Shown here: piece after piece, positions 1 through 8,727 of the stretch
Layout of the letters: every line of letters begins with the position of its first letter
Position numbering within the stretch: position 1 is the first letter of the stretch
DNA from: Metapseudomonas boanensis
GTDB taxonomy: Bacteria > Pseudomonadota > Gammaproteobacteria > Pseudomonadales > Pseudomonadaceae
Assembly (NCBI RefSeq): GCF_018704125.1
Contig: NZ_JAGTIS010000005.1
Coordinates: 288,578-352,577, forward strand
DNA length: 64,000 nucleotides
Direction: 5' to 3'
Made by a program: the position numbers and the translations under genes
The notes under the pieces: generated by a model
The model's input: the letters and a program-made list of their open reading frames with translations, nothing else
Told to the model about the DNA's origin: nothing
Database searches by the model: none

Positions 1-862
1 GCACGCTCTGCCGCGGGCTACCGGGCCCGGGTCGCTCCAGCAGGTAGAAGTGGCCCTCGGTGTTCAACACCAGGTCGTTCGGCCGCACCAGGGCGCCGGT
101 AAGCAGGTGATCGTCCACCAACTGGTGCCAGGCCAGCGCCACACCCTGTCCATTGAGCGCGGACTGGATCAGCAGGCTGTAGCTGTTGATGTTGATCCGC
201 TGCCGCGGCGCCATGGGCCCGAGCCCGAGACGGACGAGCCATTCCGGCCAGCCGATCCAGTCCCGCTGGGCCGCTTCCAGCCAGAGCCAGGTGCAGTCCG
301 CCAGGCCATCTGCCGAAGCAAGGTGCGGGTGCCGCGCCAGATAAGCCGGACTGCACACCGGGAACACCTCTTCGGCGAACAGCGGCGTGGCCAGCATGTC
401 CTTGGGTGGCTTGCTGCAGTAGTAGAGCGCTAGGTCGCAATCCAGGCGGGCGAAATCCCGCACCTGGTCATTGGCGACGATGCGCAGGTCGATCTCTTCG
501 AAGCGGCTCTTGAACTCAGGGACTCTCGGCAGCAACCAGTGCGCGGCAAGCGCGGTGCTGGTGACCACAGTCACCTGCTGATCGCCGCGCCAGTGGCGGA
601 TCTCGTCCGTCGAGCGGGCCAGGTGCAGCAGGCTGTCGCGTACCGTTTCGTAGTACTGGTTGCCAGTGGGGGTGAGATGGATAGTGCGGGTATTGCGCTC
701 GAACAACGGCTTGCCCAGGTACTCTTCCAGATGGCGCACCTGACGGCTGATAGCACCCTGGGTGACGTTCAGCTCGCTCGCGGCTTGGGTGAAGCTCAGG
801 TGCCTGGCGGCAGCCTCGAAGCCGACCAGGCTATTCAGGGGAGGCAAGGGATGGATCTTCAT
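1..862 (-). CDS. LysR-family transcriptional regulator, GcvA-like (3' end cut by window edge)
   Basis: A reading frame of 287 codons begins at an ATG at 862 and runs off the window, so only the C-terminal few residues are missing. The N-terminus is a classic LysR winged helix-turn-helix: NSLVGFEAAARHLSFTQAA, then SELNVTQGAISRQVRHLEE and a wing ending in LTPTG. The remainder looks like a LysR effector-binding domain. The motif LFERNTRTIHLT resembles the GcvA/AmpR subgroup. It lies 236 bp downstream of the MFS gene on the same strand, so it could control that exporter, but nothing shows this directly. The inducer is unknown. Confidence 0.88.
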   Translation of the reverse strand, partial: MKIHPLPPLNSLVGFEAAARHLSFTQAASELNVTQGAISRQVRHLEEYLGKPLFERNTRTIHLTPTGNQYYETVRDSLLHLARSTDEIRHWRGDQQVTVVTSTALAAHWLLPRVPEFKSRFEEIDLRIVANDQVRDFARLDCDLALYYCSKPPKDMLATPLFAEEVFPVCSPAYLARHPHLASADGLADCTWLWLEAAQRDWIGWPEWLVRLGLGPMAPRQRININSYSLLIQSALNGQGVALAWHQLVDDHLLTGALVRPNDLVLNTEGHFYLLERPGPGSPRQSV

Positions 863-1098
863 GATTCAGGCCTGGGGCGATGCGTCCTCTCATAGATGGC
901 GCGATCTTAAGGCCCTATTCCGCCCGCCGTCGCCGCGCCTGGCGGGGATAGCTATTCCCGTGTCGCTCATGGCTCTGTCAAGCGCTGGCCATTGGCCTGC
1001 AAGGGCGCACGCAACGGGTGGGTTTCTCGGCACAGCCTCTCGTTGACCGGCTGCCGGTCCTGCGGCCGCCGGTGCAGTGTCATGCGCTTGACCAGCAC

Positions 1099-2304
1099 TC
1101 ACCCAGCTGTTGCGGCAGCCGCCGATCGCCCGGCCCGGCTCAGCACCTTGAAGCTGGTGATGGCGGCAAAGGCGAAAGCCCCTTGCAACCCAATCATGGG
1201 CCAGGCGGTCCCATCTTGCAGTACGCCGAGCAGCAAGCCACTGCAGGTGGCACCGGACATCTGGGCGAAGCCCATCAGCCCCGCCGCCAGGCCGGCTCGG
1301 TGGGCGTTGGGGATCACCACTCCGGCCACCGAGGCGGGGATCAACATGCCGCCGCCCAAGGTCACCAGCACTTGCGGCAGGGAAACCCCCAGCACCGACA
1401 AACCAAGTACGGCATGTACCAGCATCGTGCCAAGCGCTCCTAAGGCGACCAGTGTCACGCCGATGCCGACGATGCGCCGCGGCCCGAGACGCATGATCTG
1501 CCGCTGGGTGAACAGAGCCCCGGCGATCAGCCCGGAAATGGTAGCGCCGAACACCAGGCCGTACTCTGCCGACGTCAGTCCGAGCAGGCCGATGTAGACT
1601 GCCGAAGATCCGGCCACCACAGCGAACATCGCGCCGTAGGTGCCGGCCAGGGCCAGGGCCAGGGCGCGGCTGGACGGGTTGTTCAGCAAGTCCAGGTAGC
1701 TGCTCAGCAGTGTCGGCAAGTGACCGGCTTTCGGGTCAAGGTTCAGGTTGCTCTCCCGGTAGACCACCAGCACCGCCAATAGCGCGCAACCGCCCACCGC
1801 CAGGGAGGCGAAGATGGGGGCGTGCCAGCCACCCCACTGGGTCAGCAGGCCACCCAGCATCGGTGAGAGGGCAATGGCGCAGAGCATACCGATCACCGTC
1901 AGCGCCAGGGCTGGCGCTGCTTGTGCCTGCCACACATCGCGTACGATCGCCCGTGCCAGGACCATCGCCGTACAAGCCCCCAGGCCCTGCAGCATGCGCC
2001 CGACAATGAAGTCAGCCATGCTGTCGGCCAGCAGCATCCAGGACGTTGCAACCAGATAAAGTATCAGTCCGCCAACCAGCACCGGTCGACGGCCGACCCG
2101 GTCGGACAGCGGTCCGAGTACCAGCTGCCCCAGGCCGAAAGCGGCAACGAAGATAGACAGAGCCGTCAGGCTGGCACCGCGCTCAGCCCCGAGTCCCTGC
2201 TCGATGCCGGCGAGCGCAGGAATGATCAGTTGGGTCGAAAGTTCGCCCAGTGCCGTGAGCACCATCAGGATCGCCAGCAGCAGGCGCGAAGCTCCGGCGC
2301 TCAT
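1099..2304 (-). CDS. MFS multidrug transporter, Bcr/CflA-like
   Basis: A 401-residue inner-membrane protein with about 12 hydrophobic segments. The signature LSDRVGRRPVLVGGL in the loop between TM2 and TM3 and the early TTQLIIPAL-type segment (here STQLIIPAL) are typical of the Bcr/CflA drug:proton antiporter branch (DHA1). The start at 2304 is preceded by GGGAGA at a good distance; the frame is open further upstream, but that part does not look like protein. Its ATG overlaps the TGA of a possible 56-codon frame just upstream. Probable role: proton-driven efflux of toxic compounds. The substrate cannot be read from the sequence. Confidence 0.86.
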   Translation of the reverse strand: MSAGASRLLLAILMVLTALGELSTQLIIPALAGIEQGLGAERGASLTALSIFVAAFGLGQLVLGPLSDRVGRRPVLVGGLILYLVATSWMLLADSMADFIVGRMLQGLGACTAMVLARAIVRDVWQAQAAPALALTVIGMLCAIALSPMLGGLLTQWGGWHAPIFASLAVGGCALLAVLVVYRESNLNLDPKAGHLPTLLSSYLDLLNNPSSRALALALAGTYGAMFAVVAGSSAVYIGLLGLTSAEYGLVFGATISGLIAGALFTQRQIMRLGPRRIVGIGVTLVALGALGTMLVHAVLGLSVLGVSLPQVLVTLGGGMLIPASVAGVVIPNAHRAGLAAGLMGFAQMSGATCSGLLLGVLQDGTAWPMIGLQGAFAFAAITSFKVLSRAGRSAAAATAG

Positions 2305-2471
2305 GACAGATCTCCCTGACTGGATGGATAGGCATCCGCTGTCGCGGACCATCCCTCTTCGAACGCCAGTGCAATCAACTGGTGCTCGAACATTTGCCAG
2401 CTTTCGTGGCTGATCCAATCGCTCGCCTGGCACCCGACCAAGCTTTCGTCACCTCGTTGCTCGCCCACCAT
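2301..2471 (-). CDS. possible small protein (56 aa) translationally coupled to the MFS gene
   Basis: A short frame starts at an ATG at 2471, preceded by GGGGA, and ends in a TGA that overlaps the start of the MFS gene as ATGA, the usual arrangement of coupled genes. The predicted peptide is acidic and rich in Trp and His (DWISHESWQMFEHQL near its middle) and has no obvious membrane segment. The frame stays open for 15 codons above the ATG. It could instead be the remnant of a longer gene. I do not recognise the family. Confidence 0.35.
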   Translation of the reverse strand: MVGEQRGDESLVGCQASDWISHESWQMFEHQLIALAFEEGWSATADAYPSSQGDLS

Positions 2472-2511
2472 CTTCGATTCCCCGCAGACCGTGCCGCCAG
2501 ACCGGCAGCAA

Positions 2512-2542
2512 TTAAATTACGATCAACATATATATCCTCCTT
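2512..2542 (-). promoter_or_regulatory. strong Shine-Dalgarno driving a five-codon open frame
   Basis: On the minus strand a near-perfect AAGGAGG (2542-2536) sits six bases before an ATG at 2529. Translation would stop after Met-Leu-Ile-Val-Ile at 2512. The frame that is coupled to the MFS start lies one base out of phase. This is either a leader peptide or the 5' end of a frameshifted gene. Confidence 0.3.
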
Positions 2543-2620
2543 GAAATGATATCCATAATTTTTTGAGCCCTCGCCGACGAATTGCCTGCCCCGGATGAAT
2601 TGGCTAGCCGCTGTGTGTGG

Positions 2621-2720
2621 GGGATTCATTGGCTCTGTCTGCGTTAACGGGTGCCCGTCATCGACGGCCGGGCTGAGAACCTTGCGGGAGCAGGGGAGAC
2701 GCCGAGTTCTTGCTCGCGAA
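2621..2720. repeat. dispersed ~100-bp repeat, copy 1 (matches 15766-15864)
   Basis: Starts with ATTCATTGGCTCTGTC and shares with the second copy the blocks CATCGACGG, CGGGCTGAGA, GACGCCGAG and TTCTTGCTCGCGAA (TCTTGCTCGCGAA in copy 2). It ends in a REP-like half with an internal insertion and is followed directly by a normal REP pair. With its flanks it fills the gene-free stretch 2472-2929. Confidence 0.6.
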
Positions 2721-2736
2721 CCTGGCCGAGAGCCTT

Positions 2737-2791
2737 GTAGGAGCGAGCTTGCTCGCGAACAGGTCCGGTTCGCGAGCAAGCTCGCTCCTAC
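2737..2791. repeat. REP pair (GTAGGAGCGAGCTTGCTCGCGAA, inverted)
   Basis: Two REP units face each other: the left begins GTAGGAGCGAGC at 2737 and the right ends GCTCGCTCCTAC at 2791. Each unit is itself a small hairpin. The same family recurs at 8517, 15828, 22357, 26631, 55813 and 58963. Confidence 0.9.
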
Positions 2792-2929
2792 GAAGAAGGT
2801 ATCCCGTTGCAACACTTGTCAGGTACACGCCAAGGCCTGTGAAGCTGCCGCCTGGGAATCCGAGAGGCAGACCTCCGACCTGCCTGGCGAATGAAGTCAC
2901 CCCGCAAGGAGAGGCAGCGCGACCTAAGG

Positions 2930-3667
2930 CTACGCGCTGCAACAACTCCCCTTCTCCTCCGGCGCTTCCTCATACCGATCGTGGTGGCGCATCCAGTCCA
3001 TGATTTCCTGCTCATCACGCCCCTTGGGCAGCAGGTCCAGGTAGTTGTAGGCGCCCACCAGCATGTCCAGGCCACGCGCGTAGGTGGAATAAGTGTGGAA
3101 AATCTCACCCGCGTGGTTGCGGTAGAACACACTGAGTCCAGGCATGTCCTCGCCCGGATCCTTGCTGGTGCCGTAGTTGTAGCGGGCGGTACCGGCGGCG
3201 ATGTCATCCGCCTTCACCGCTACGCCGAAGTCGTAATTGAAATCACTGCCATGGGACGACATCCATTTGAACTGCCAGCCCATCCGCCGTTTGAAGGACT
3301 GGAATTCCGGCCAGGGCGCCCGTGATACCACCAGCAGGGTCACGTCGTGATGCTTCAGGTGCTGATTGGCACTGTCGATGTGATCCGCCAGGAAGGAGCA
3401 GCCAGGGCAGCCCTCCTCCCAACCGGGGCCGAACATGAAGTGGTAGATGACCAGGGTACTGCGCCCGTCGAACAGGTCCGAGAGCGTCTCGCGCCCTTGC
3501 GGCCCTTCAAAGACGTAGGCTTTGTCGATCCGAACCCAGGGCAGTGCGCGGCGCTCGGCACTGAGTTGGTCGCGCAGTCGGGTGAACTCCTTCTCCCTGC
3601 GCAGGTGCGCTTCACGCGCCAGCACCCATTGCTCCCGGGAAACCACAGGGTGGTTGTCGATGTTCAT
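2930..3667 (-). CDS. DUF899 family protein (thioredoxin-like fold)
   Basis: A 245-residue soluble protein matching the DUF899 family by its conserved blocks: WVRIDKAYVFEG, LFDGRSTLVIYHFMFGPGW, the CPGC-type motif GCPGCSFLADH (around residues 90-100) and the C-terminal DLLPKGRDE. The fold is related to thioredoxin and AhpC, but the biochemical role is unknown. The start at 3667 follows AGGAGAG at a good spacing. It ends in a short Cys-Cys tail (GSCCSA). It is monocistronic, between the MFS and antR genes on the same strand, with no evident link to aromatic metabolism. Confidence 0.82.
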   Translation of the reverse strand: MNIDNHPVVSREQWVLAREAHLRREKEFTRLRDQLSAERRALPWVRIDKAYVFEGPQGRETLSDLFDGRSTLVIYHFMFGPGWEEGCPGCSFLADHIDSANQHLKHHDVTLLVVSRAPWPEFQSFKRRMGWQFKWMSSHGSDFNYDFGVAVKADDIAAGTARYNYGTSKDPGEDMPGLSVFYRNHAGEIFHTYSTYARGLDMLVGAYNYLDLLPKGRDEQEIMDWMRHHDRYEEAPEEKGSCCSA

Positions 3668-3793
3668 GGTGACTCTCCTGATCCGCAGCCCAGCCTGGGG
3701 GGCTTTCACCTCCTAGTCGTCCGGGCTTGCGGCCAATCGACAACACCGTGACAGGCACTCGACCAAAGGTGGACGAGCACCTGCGACAGCCAC

Positions 3794-4801
3794 CTAGCGC
3801 ACGCGCCGCGCCTCAGCGCGCTGCACGGTCATGCTCGGGGTTTCATCGAACAGCTTGCGGTACTCGCTGGAGAAGCGGCCGAGGTGGTTGAAGCCCCAGG
3901 CCATGGCGATCACCGAGATATTGCGCTGGGAGCGATCTTCGAGGATTTCCTGGCGCACAGCCGTCAGTCGGTACTTCTTCAGGTAGGCCATGGGCGACAG
4001 GCCGAAGAACTTCTTGAACCCCTCGAACAGCTTGAAGCGCGAGATACCCGAGGCCTGCTCGATGTCTTCCAGGAAGAGTTCTTCACGGGCATGCGCATGG
4101 ATGTAGTCGCGGGCGCGGACCAGGTAATACGGCAGCTTGATCTCCAGCCGTGCGCGCAACTCCTCGGAGTAGTTGTTCGGCTGGGCGAGGATCAGCCCCT
4201 TGATCAGCGCACTCTCCAGATCACGGGTGAAAAACAGCTGGCCGTAGAGGTCTCGGCTGCGCTCCAGTTCGTCGATCAGGTGGCGAGCCATACGCCACCA
4301 GGAGGCGGCGGCACCGTTGACCGCATCCATCTCCGGCTCGAAGCAGAGCGGCACATCCACGGCGCGCTGCAACAGGTCTTCCAGGGTTTGCTGCATGGCC
4401 GCCCGGGGAATGGCCACCTGCAGCTTGTGGCAGTCGCCGCCGATAGTCAGCTCCTGATGCTCATAGGGCGAGACGATCACGCCGTGATCACGATCGGAAC
4501 GCAGTAGCCGGCCCGACTTGGCCAACTCCTGCTCACCGGACAACGGCAGGCTGACGCTGTAGCAATTGAGGTTGGTTTCTTCGCCAATGCCAATGACCAC
4601 GTCGGTACCGTACTCGACGTAGCCGAGCGTGGTAGACATCGACCGGAGGACATTGCCGCTGTGATGAAACTGGATCCGGTTTGGCTGACTGGCTTTCAGC
4701 AGGTGCGGTCCACAGATGTCCGACATCCAGGATCGCGCTCCTGCCAGATCATAGCGATCGGCGGAGATATCACGGAAATGCAGGTCATTTTTTGTCGTCA
4801 T
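3794..4801 (-). CDS. antR: AraC/XylS-type activator of anthranilate dioxygenase
   Basis: A 335-residue regulator with an N-terminal effector domain of the XylS type (GNVLRSMSTTLGYVEYG, then LPLSGEQEL) and two C-terminal helix-turn-helix motifs: LEDIEQASGISRFKLFEGF, then VIAMAWGFNHLGRFSSEY. The sequence character and the divergent position before antABC match AntR of P. aeruginosa, which activates ant genes when anthranilate is present. The start MTTKNDLHF at 4801 was chosen because homologues begin near here; the ribosome site is weak. The 766-bp gap to antA carries the likely operator. Confidence 0.88.
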   Translation of the reverse strand: MTTKNDLHFRDISADRYDLAGARSWMSDICGPHLLKASQPNRIQFHHSGNVLRSMSTTLGYVEYGTDVVIGIGEETNLNCYSVSLPLSGEQELAKSGRLLRSDRDHGVIVSPYEHQELTIGGDCHKLQVAIPRAAMQQTLEDLLQRAVDVPLCFEPEMDAVNGAAASWWRMARHLIDELERSRDLYGQLFFTRDLESALIKGLILAQPNNYSEELRARLEIKLPYYLVRARDYIHAHAREELFLEDIEQASGISRFKLFEGFKKFFGLSPMAYLKKYRLTAVRQEILEDRSQRNISVIAMAWGFNHLGRFSSEYRKLFDETPSMTVQRAEARRVR

Positions 4802-5567
4802 CACGCGGCACCCATCACGGCTGTTCTGAACGTGCGCGCTCTTGCGGCGCGTCACTCTCCACGTACAGCAATGTCCATGCCAGTCCCCGGGTCGTCCGGA
4901 CATTACGAAATTCGAGGATAGCACTGGCCAACTTTCCGGACAGGAATGGCCGCCCAACGGCCGGGCGACGCCCAGGAGACGCCCCTAACAGGCAATCCAG
5001 AGCGGCCTCGTGACTCACTGGGCACAGCATTGGGGCGACGCTGCCCTGCCTTGGTCAGGCAGCGGAACTCCACGATTTCGAGCCCTGCCAACCTCCCACG
5101 CCCACCGCACGACCTCAGCGACAGGTAGGTGTTACTTCCTTTGGAAACACCCACGGCGGCGCGCGCCCGGCTTTCGCAGCCAGCGGATAGGAAAACCTCA
5201 TTTATCGGATAGCCCTGCCGCCCCCCTTCCTGATAGCGGCAGGCAAATCGATCCACAAGCGTTACCGCCTGCCAGGAATCCCGACAAAGGCTGTTACCTC
5301 GCAAGGTTGCACGGCGTTAGTCGCTGTCGATGAGGCCAGTTGGACGGCTCGCTCGCTATCCCCATTTTCGACCAAGACTATCCACTTGTTTTGGCCCGTC
5401 CGGCTCAAGGAGCACTTCCCCCCAGAGCGCCCCTGGCTTGCGGCCGAACTCCACCTGCCAGGCCGAATTTTACGGATCGGCTTTGCCAACTAAGCGGATA
5501 GACCGGATTACCCGTGGCTCCTTCTAATGAACCCCACTGATTCGCCCGATGTGGAAGGTGCCAACCC
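4802..5567. other. long divergent intergenic region antR-antA
   Basis: 766 bp without a convincing gene. Short open frames on both strands lack good ribosome sites or protein character. The right end holds the candidate AntR operator and antA promoter. The motif CGGATAG recurs near 5183, 5207 and 5495, hinting at further AraC-type half sites. Confidence 0.6.
5474..5528 (+). promoter_or_regulatory. candidate AntR operator and antA promoter
   Basis: Two half sites, ACGGATC (GGATC at 5474) and AAGCGGATA (GGATA at 5496-5500), lie 22 bp apart, two helical turns, as in tandem XylS/BenR operators. AAGCGGATA is identical to part of the XylS site of the Pm promoter as I recall it. A -10-like TCTAAT at 5523-5528 follows at a spacing similar to Pm. 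Predicted transcript start is about 5535, giving a leader of about 33 nt. Confidence 0.5.
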
Positions 5568-6962
5568 ATGAATACTTCGAATAAAAGCGTTGCGCAGTGG
5601 AGAGAATACGTCAGCGGCTGCCTGGACTTCCGTCCTGACGAAGGCGTGTACCGCATTGCCCGTGACATGTTCACCGAGCCGGAATTGTTCGACCTGGAGA
5701 TGGAACTGATCTTCGAGAAGAACTGGATCTACGCCTGCCATGAAAGCGAGATCGCCAACGCGAATGACTTCATGACCATGCGCGCCGGCCGCCAGCCGAT
5801 GATCATCACCCGCGACGGCAACGGCCAGCTGCATGCCCTGATCAACGCCTGCCAACATCGCGGCGCCACCCTGACCCGCGTAGGCAAGGGCAACCAGTCC
5901 ACCTTCACCTGCCCCTTCCACGCCTGGTGCTACAAGAGCGACGGCCGTCTGGTGAAGGTCAAGGCGCCAGGTGAATACCCCGAGGGCTTCGACAAGGCCA
6001 CTCGCGGCCTGAAGAAAGCGCGCATCGAGAGCTACAAGGGCTTCGTCTTCATCAGCCTCGACGCCACCGGCACCGACAGCCTGGAAGACTTCCTCGGCGA
6101 CGCCAAGGTGTTCTTCGACATGATGGTCGCCCAGTCGCCCACCGGCGAACTGGAAGTGCTGCCCGGCAAGTCCACCTACACCTACGACGGCAACTGGAAG
6201 CTGCAGAACGAGAACGGTCTGGACGGCTATCACGTCAGCACCGTGCACTACAACTACGTGGCCACCGTGCAGCACCGTCAGCAGGTCAACTCGGCCAAAG
6301 GCGGTGCCAGCAGCACCCTGGACTACAGCAAGCTGGGCGCCGGCGATGCCGAGACCGACGACGGCTGGTTCTCCTTCAACAACGGCCACAGTGTGCTGTT
6401 CAGCGACATGCCCAACCCCGCCGTGCGCCCCGGCTACGCCACCGTGATGCCGCGCCTGGTGGAGGAGCACGGCCAGGCCAAGGCCGAGTGGATGATGCAT
6501 CGTCTGCGCAACCTGAACATCTACCCCAGCCTGTTCTTCATGGACCAGATCAGCTCGCAGCTGCGCATCGTGCGGCCGGTGGCCTGGAACAAGACCGAAA
6601 TCATCAGCCAGTGCATTGGTGTGAAGGGCGAGTCGGACCAGGATCGCGAAAGCCGCATCCGCCAGTTCGAGGATTTCTTCAACGTATCCGGCATGGGCAC
6701 CCCGGACGACCTGGTGGAATTCCGCGAGGCCCAGCGCGGCTTCCAGGCCCGCCTGGAGCGCTGGAGCGACATCTCCCGCGGCTATGACAAGTGGGTCACC
6801 GGCGTCACCTCGAACAGCCAGACCCTGGGCATCGCGCCGGTGCTGACCGGCACCGAATTCACCCATGAAGGCCTGTACGTGAACCAGCACGCCAACTGGC
6901 AGCGGTTCCTGCTCAAGGGCCTGGACCAGAAAGCCCTGAAACTGCAGGAGGTGCAGGCATGA
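5568..6962 (+). CDS. antA: anthranilate 1,2-dioxygenase, large (alpha) subunit
   Basis: 464 residues, the terminal oxygenase alpha subunit that converts anthranilate with O2 and NADH to catechol, CO2 and ammonia. The Rieske cluster ligands are C95-x-H97 and C115-x2-H118. The mononuclear iron motif ENGLDGYHVSTVH supplies H222 and H227, with D219 as the bridging Asp. The length and opening motif DFRPDEGVYRIARDMFTEPELF (residues 20 onward) fit the AntA/BenA family. The divergent antR and the cat genes nearby favour anthranilate over benzoate. The stop overlaps the antB start (ATGA), so the subunits are translated together. Cytoplasmic. Confidence 0.95.
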   Translation: MNTSNKSVAQWREYVSGCLDFRPDEGVYRIARDMFTEPELFDLEMELIFEKNWIYACHESEIANANDFMTMRAGRQPMIITRDGNGQLHALINACQHRGATLTRVGKGNQSTFTCPFHAWCYKSDGRLVKVKAPGEYPEGFDKATRGLKKARIESYKGFVFISLDATGTDSLEDFLGDAKVFFDMMVAQSPTGELEVLPGKSTYTYDGNWKLQNENGLDGYHVSTVHYNYVATVQHRQQVNSAKGGASSTLDYSKLGAGDAETDDGWFSFNNGHSVLFSDMPNPAVRPGYATVMPRLVEEHGQAKAEWMMHRLRNLNIYPSLFFMDQISSQLRIVRPVAWNKTEIISQCIGVKGESDQDRESRIRQFEDFFNVSGMGTPDDLVEFREAQRGFQARLERWSDISRGYDKWVTGVTSNSQTLGIAPVLTGTEFTHEGLYVNQHANWQRFLLKGLDQKALKLQEVQA

Positions 6963-7450
6963 ACCAGCAACTGCAATACCAGATCGAACAGTACCTCTAC
7001 CGCAAGTCGGCGCTGTGCGACGCCCAGGACTGGGACGCCTACCTCGACCTGTTCGACGAGCAGTGCGAATACCACCTGCCGCAGTGGGAGTCCGAGCATG
7101 AGTACACCCAGGATCCGAAGCGCGGCATGTCGCTGATCTATTACAGCAACCGCTCGGGCCTAGAGGATCGCGTGTTCCGCATCCGCACCGGCAAGGCGGC
7201 CTCGACCGTGCCGATGCCGCGCACCCTGCACCAGATCAGCAACGTGCGTATCGCGGAAATGGCCGACGGGCAGCTGGAGGTGAAGGCCAACTGGCACACG
7301 CTGTACTACCGCCTGGGCCAGAGCGAGCAGTTCTTCGGCCACGCGACCTACCACCTGAGACCCTCGGGCGAGAGCTGGAAGATCACCCGAAAGCACATGG
7401 TGCTGCTCAACGACACCATCAACTCGGTGCTCGACTTCTACCACCTCTGA
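6959..7450 (+). CDS. antB: anthranilate 1,2-dioxygenase, small (beta) subunit
   Basis: 163 residues, the usual size of ring-hydroxylating dioxygenase beta subunits, which form the structural core of the alpha3beta3 oxygenase. Recognisable blocks are RKSALCDAQDWDAYLDLFDE near the N-terminus, RVFRIRTGKAAST in the middle and a C-terminal LNDTINSVLDFYH. The start overlaps the antA stop and has a strong GGAGGTG ribosome site inside antA. The small lid-like fold (SnoaL/NTF2 type) has no catalytic metal. Confidence 0.95.
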   Translation: MNQQLQYQIEQYLYRKSALCDAQDWDAYLDLFDEQCEYHLPQWESEHEYTQDPKRGMSLIYYSNRSGLEDRVFRIRTGKAASTVPMPRTLHQISNVRIAEMADGQLEVKANWHTLYYRLGQSEQFFGHATYHLRPSGESWKITRKHMVLLNDTINSVLDFYHL

Positions 7451-7469
7451 TCGACTGGATGTACGCGCC

Positions 7470-8495
7470 ATGAACCACAAGGTCGCCTTCAGTTTTGCCG
7501 ACGGCAAAACCCTGTTCTTCCCCGTGCAAGGCAACGAGATCCTGCTCGACGCCGCCCTGCGCAACGGCATCAACATCCCGCTGGACTGCCGCGAGGGCGT
7601 CTGCGGTACCTGCATGGGCCGCTGCGAATCCGGTCGCTACGCAATGGACTACGTGGACGAAGAGGCCTTGTCGGCCAAGGACCTGGAGCAGCGCAAGATC
7701 CTCACCTGCCAGACCCGCGTGCAGTCCGATGCGTCGTTCTACTTCGACTTCGACTCGTCGCTCTGCTCTGCAGCCAAGCCGGAGGAAGAGCGAGGCCTCG
7801 TCACCCACGTCGAGCAGGTCTCACCGACCACCGCCATCCTCCACCTGGATGCCGGTGTCGACGGTCAGCAGCTGGACTTCCTGCCGGGGCAATATGCCCG
7901 CCTGCAGGTACCGGGTACCGACGCCAAGCGCTCCTACTCATTCGCCAACCGCCCCAACGCCGCGAACAAGCTGCAGTTCCTCATTCGCCTGCTGCCGGAC
8001 GGGGTGATGAGCAATTACATCCGCGAGCGCTGCAAGGTGGGTGACGAAATCCGCTTCGAGGCTCCGCTGGGCGCGTTCTACATGCGCCACATCGAGAAAC
8101 CGCTGATCCTGGTGGCCGGCGGAACCGGTCTCTCGGCCTTCCTCGGCATGCTCGACCAAATCGCAGAAGGCGGCGGTTGCGGCCAGCCCGTACATCTGTT
8201 CTACGGCGTGCGCCAGGTGGCCGACCTGTGCGAACTGGAACGCATCCAGGGCTATGCCGCGCGTATTCCGGGTTTCCGCTTCATTCCGGTGATCAGCGAC
8301 GAAGACCAGCAATGGGATGGCAAGCGTGGCTATGTACCCCAGCACTTCGATGCCGCCGCGCTGCGTGAAGCACCGTTCGACATGTACCTGTGCGGCCCGC
8401 CCCCCATGGTCGAGTCGGTCAAGACCTGGCTCACCGAAAACGGTATCGACAACGGTCACCTGTATTTCGAGAAGTTCACCGAAAGCAATAGCTGA
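7470..8495 (+). CDS. antC: anthranilate 1,2-dioxygenase electron-transfer component (reductase)
   Basis: 341 residues that pass electrons from NADH to the AntAB Rieske centre. An N-terminal plant-type [2Fe-2S] ferredoxin domain has C40, C45, C48 and C80. It is followed by an FAD-binding barrel (PGQYARLQVPG, KRSYSFANRP) and an NAD domain (LVAGGTGLSAFLGML, MYLCGPPPMV). This ferredoxin-FAD-NAD order is that of BenC/AntC class IB reductases. The gene lies 19 bp after antB and completes the operon; REP units follow directly. Confidence 0.95.
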   Translation: MNHKVAFSFADGKTLFFPVQGNEILLDAALRNGINIPLDCREGVCGTCMGRCESGRYAMDYVDEEALSAKDLEQRKILTCQTRVQSDASFYFDFDSSLCSAAKPEEERGLVTHVEQVSPTTAILHLDAGVDGQQLDFLPGQYARLQVPGTDAKRSYSFANRPNAANKLQFLIRLLPDGVMSNYIRERCKVGDEIRFEAPLGAFYMRHIEKPLILVAGGTGLSAFLGMLDQIAEGGGCGQPVHLFYGVRQVADLCELERIQGYAARIPGFRFIPVISDEDQQWDGKRGYVPQHFDAAALREAPFDMYLCGPPPMVESVKTWLTENGIDNGHLYFEKFTESNS

Positions 8496-8516
8496 AGGCC
8501 AAGGCTCATCGCCACT

Positions 8517-8614
8517 GTAGGAGCCAGCTTGCTGGCGAACGTCCCAACTCTTCGCGAGCAAGCTCGCTCCTACACGCTAACGCACCACGGATTCGCCAGC
8601 GAGCTGGCTCCTAC
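8517..8614. repeat. REP cluster of three units
   Basis: GTAGGAGCCAGCTTGCTGGC at 8517, TTCGCGAGCAAGCTCGCTCC ending 8573, and TTCGCCAGCGAGCTGGCTCC ending 8614. The first and the two inverted units can pair. They separate antC from the following importer and probably shape mRNA decay or termination. Confidence 0.88.
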
Positions 8615-8633
8615 GACCAACCGCTGTAGCCAC

Positions 8634-8682
8634 AACAACAAGCCTTGCGACACCCGCTTCACCCACTGCCCACCAACAACAA
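8634..8682 (+). promoter_or_regulatory. two AACAACAA motifs (candidate Hfq/Crc CA sites)
   Basis: AACAACAA occurs at 8634-8641 and again at 8675-8682, in the leader of the binding-protein gene at 8728. It matches the AANAANAA motif through which Hfq with Crc represses translation in pseudomonads. The sites are 45-90 nt before the start codon, farther than the best-known cases, so function is inferred. Confidence 0.35.
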
Positions 8683-8727
8683 TCAGCAGGCCGAGTCACG
8701 CGGCACTGCGCCACCAAGGCGGTAACC

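Noticed and set aside
5508..6890. A 460-codon open frame antisense to antA
   Set aside because: Same artefact: antA on the other strand has all catalytic motifs, and the antisense product is low-complexity.
5568..8495. Calling the dioxygenase benzoate dioxygenase (benABC)
   Set aside because: The protein sequences and the divergent AraC-type gene fit AntABC/AntR better, and there is no benD or benK nearby. Substrate overlap is still possible.
8517..8614. Repeat array as CRISPR
   Set aside because: Three inverted REP units with unequal short spacers, no direct repeats and no cas genes.
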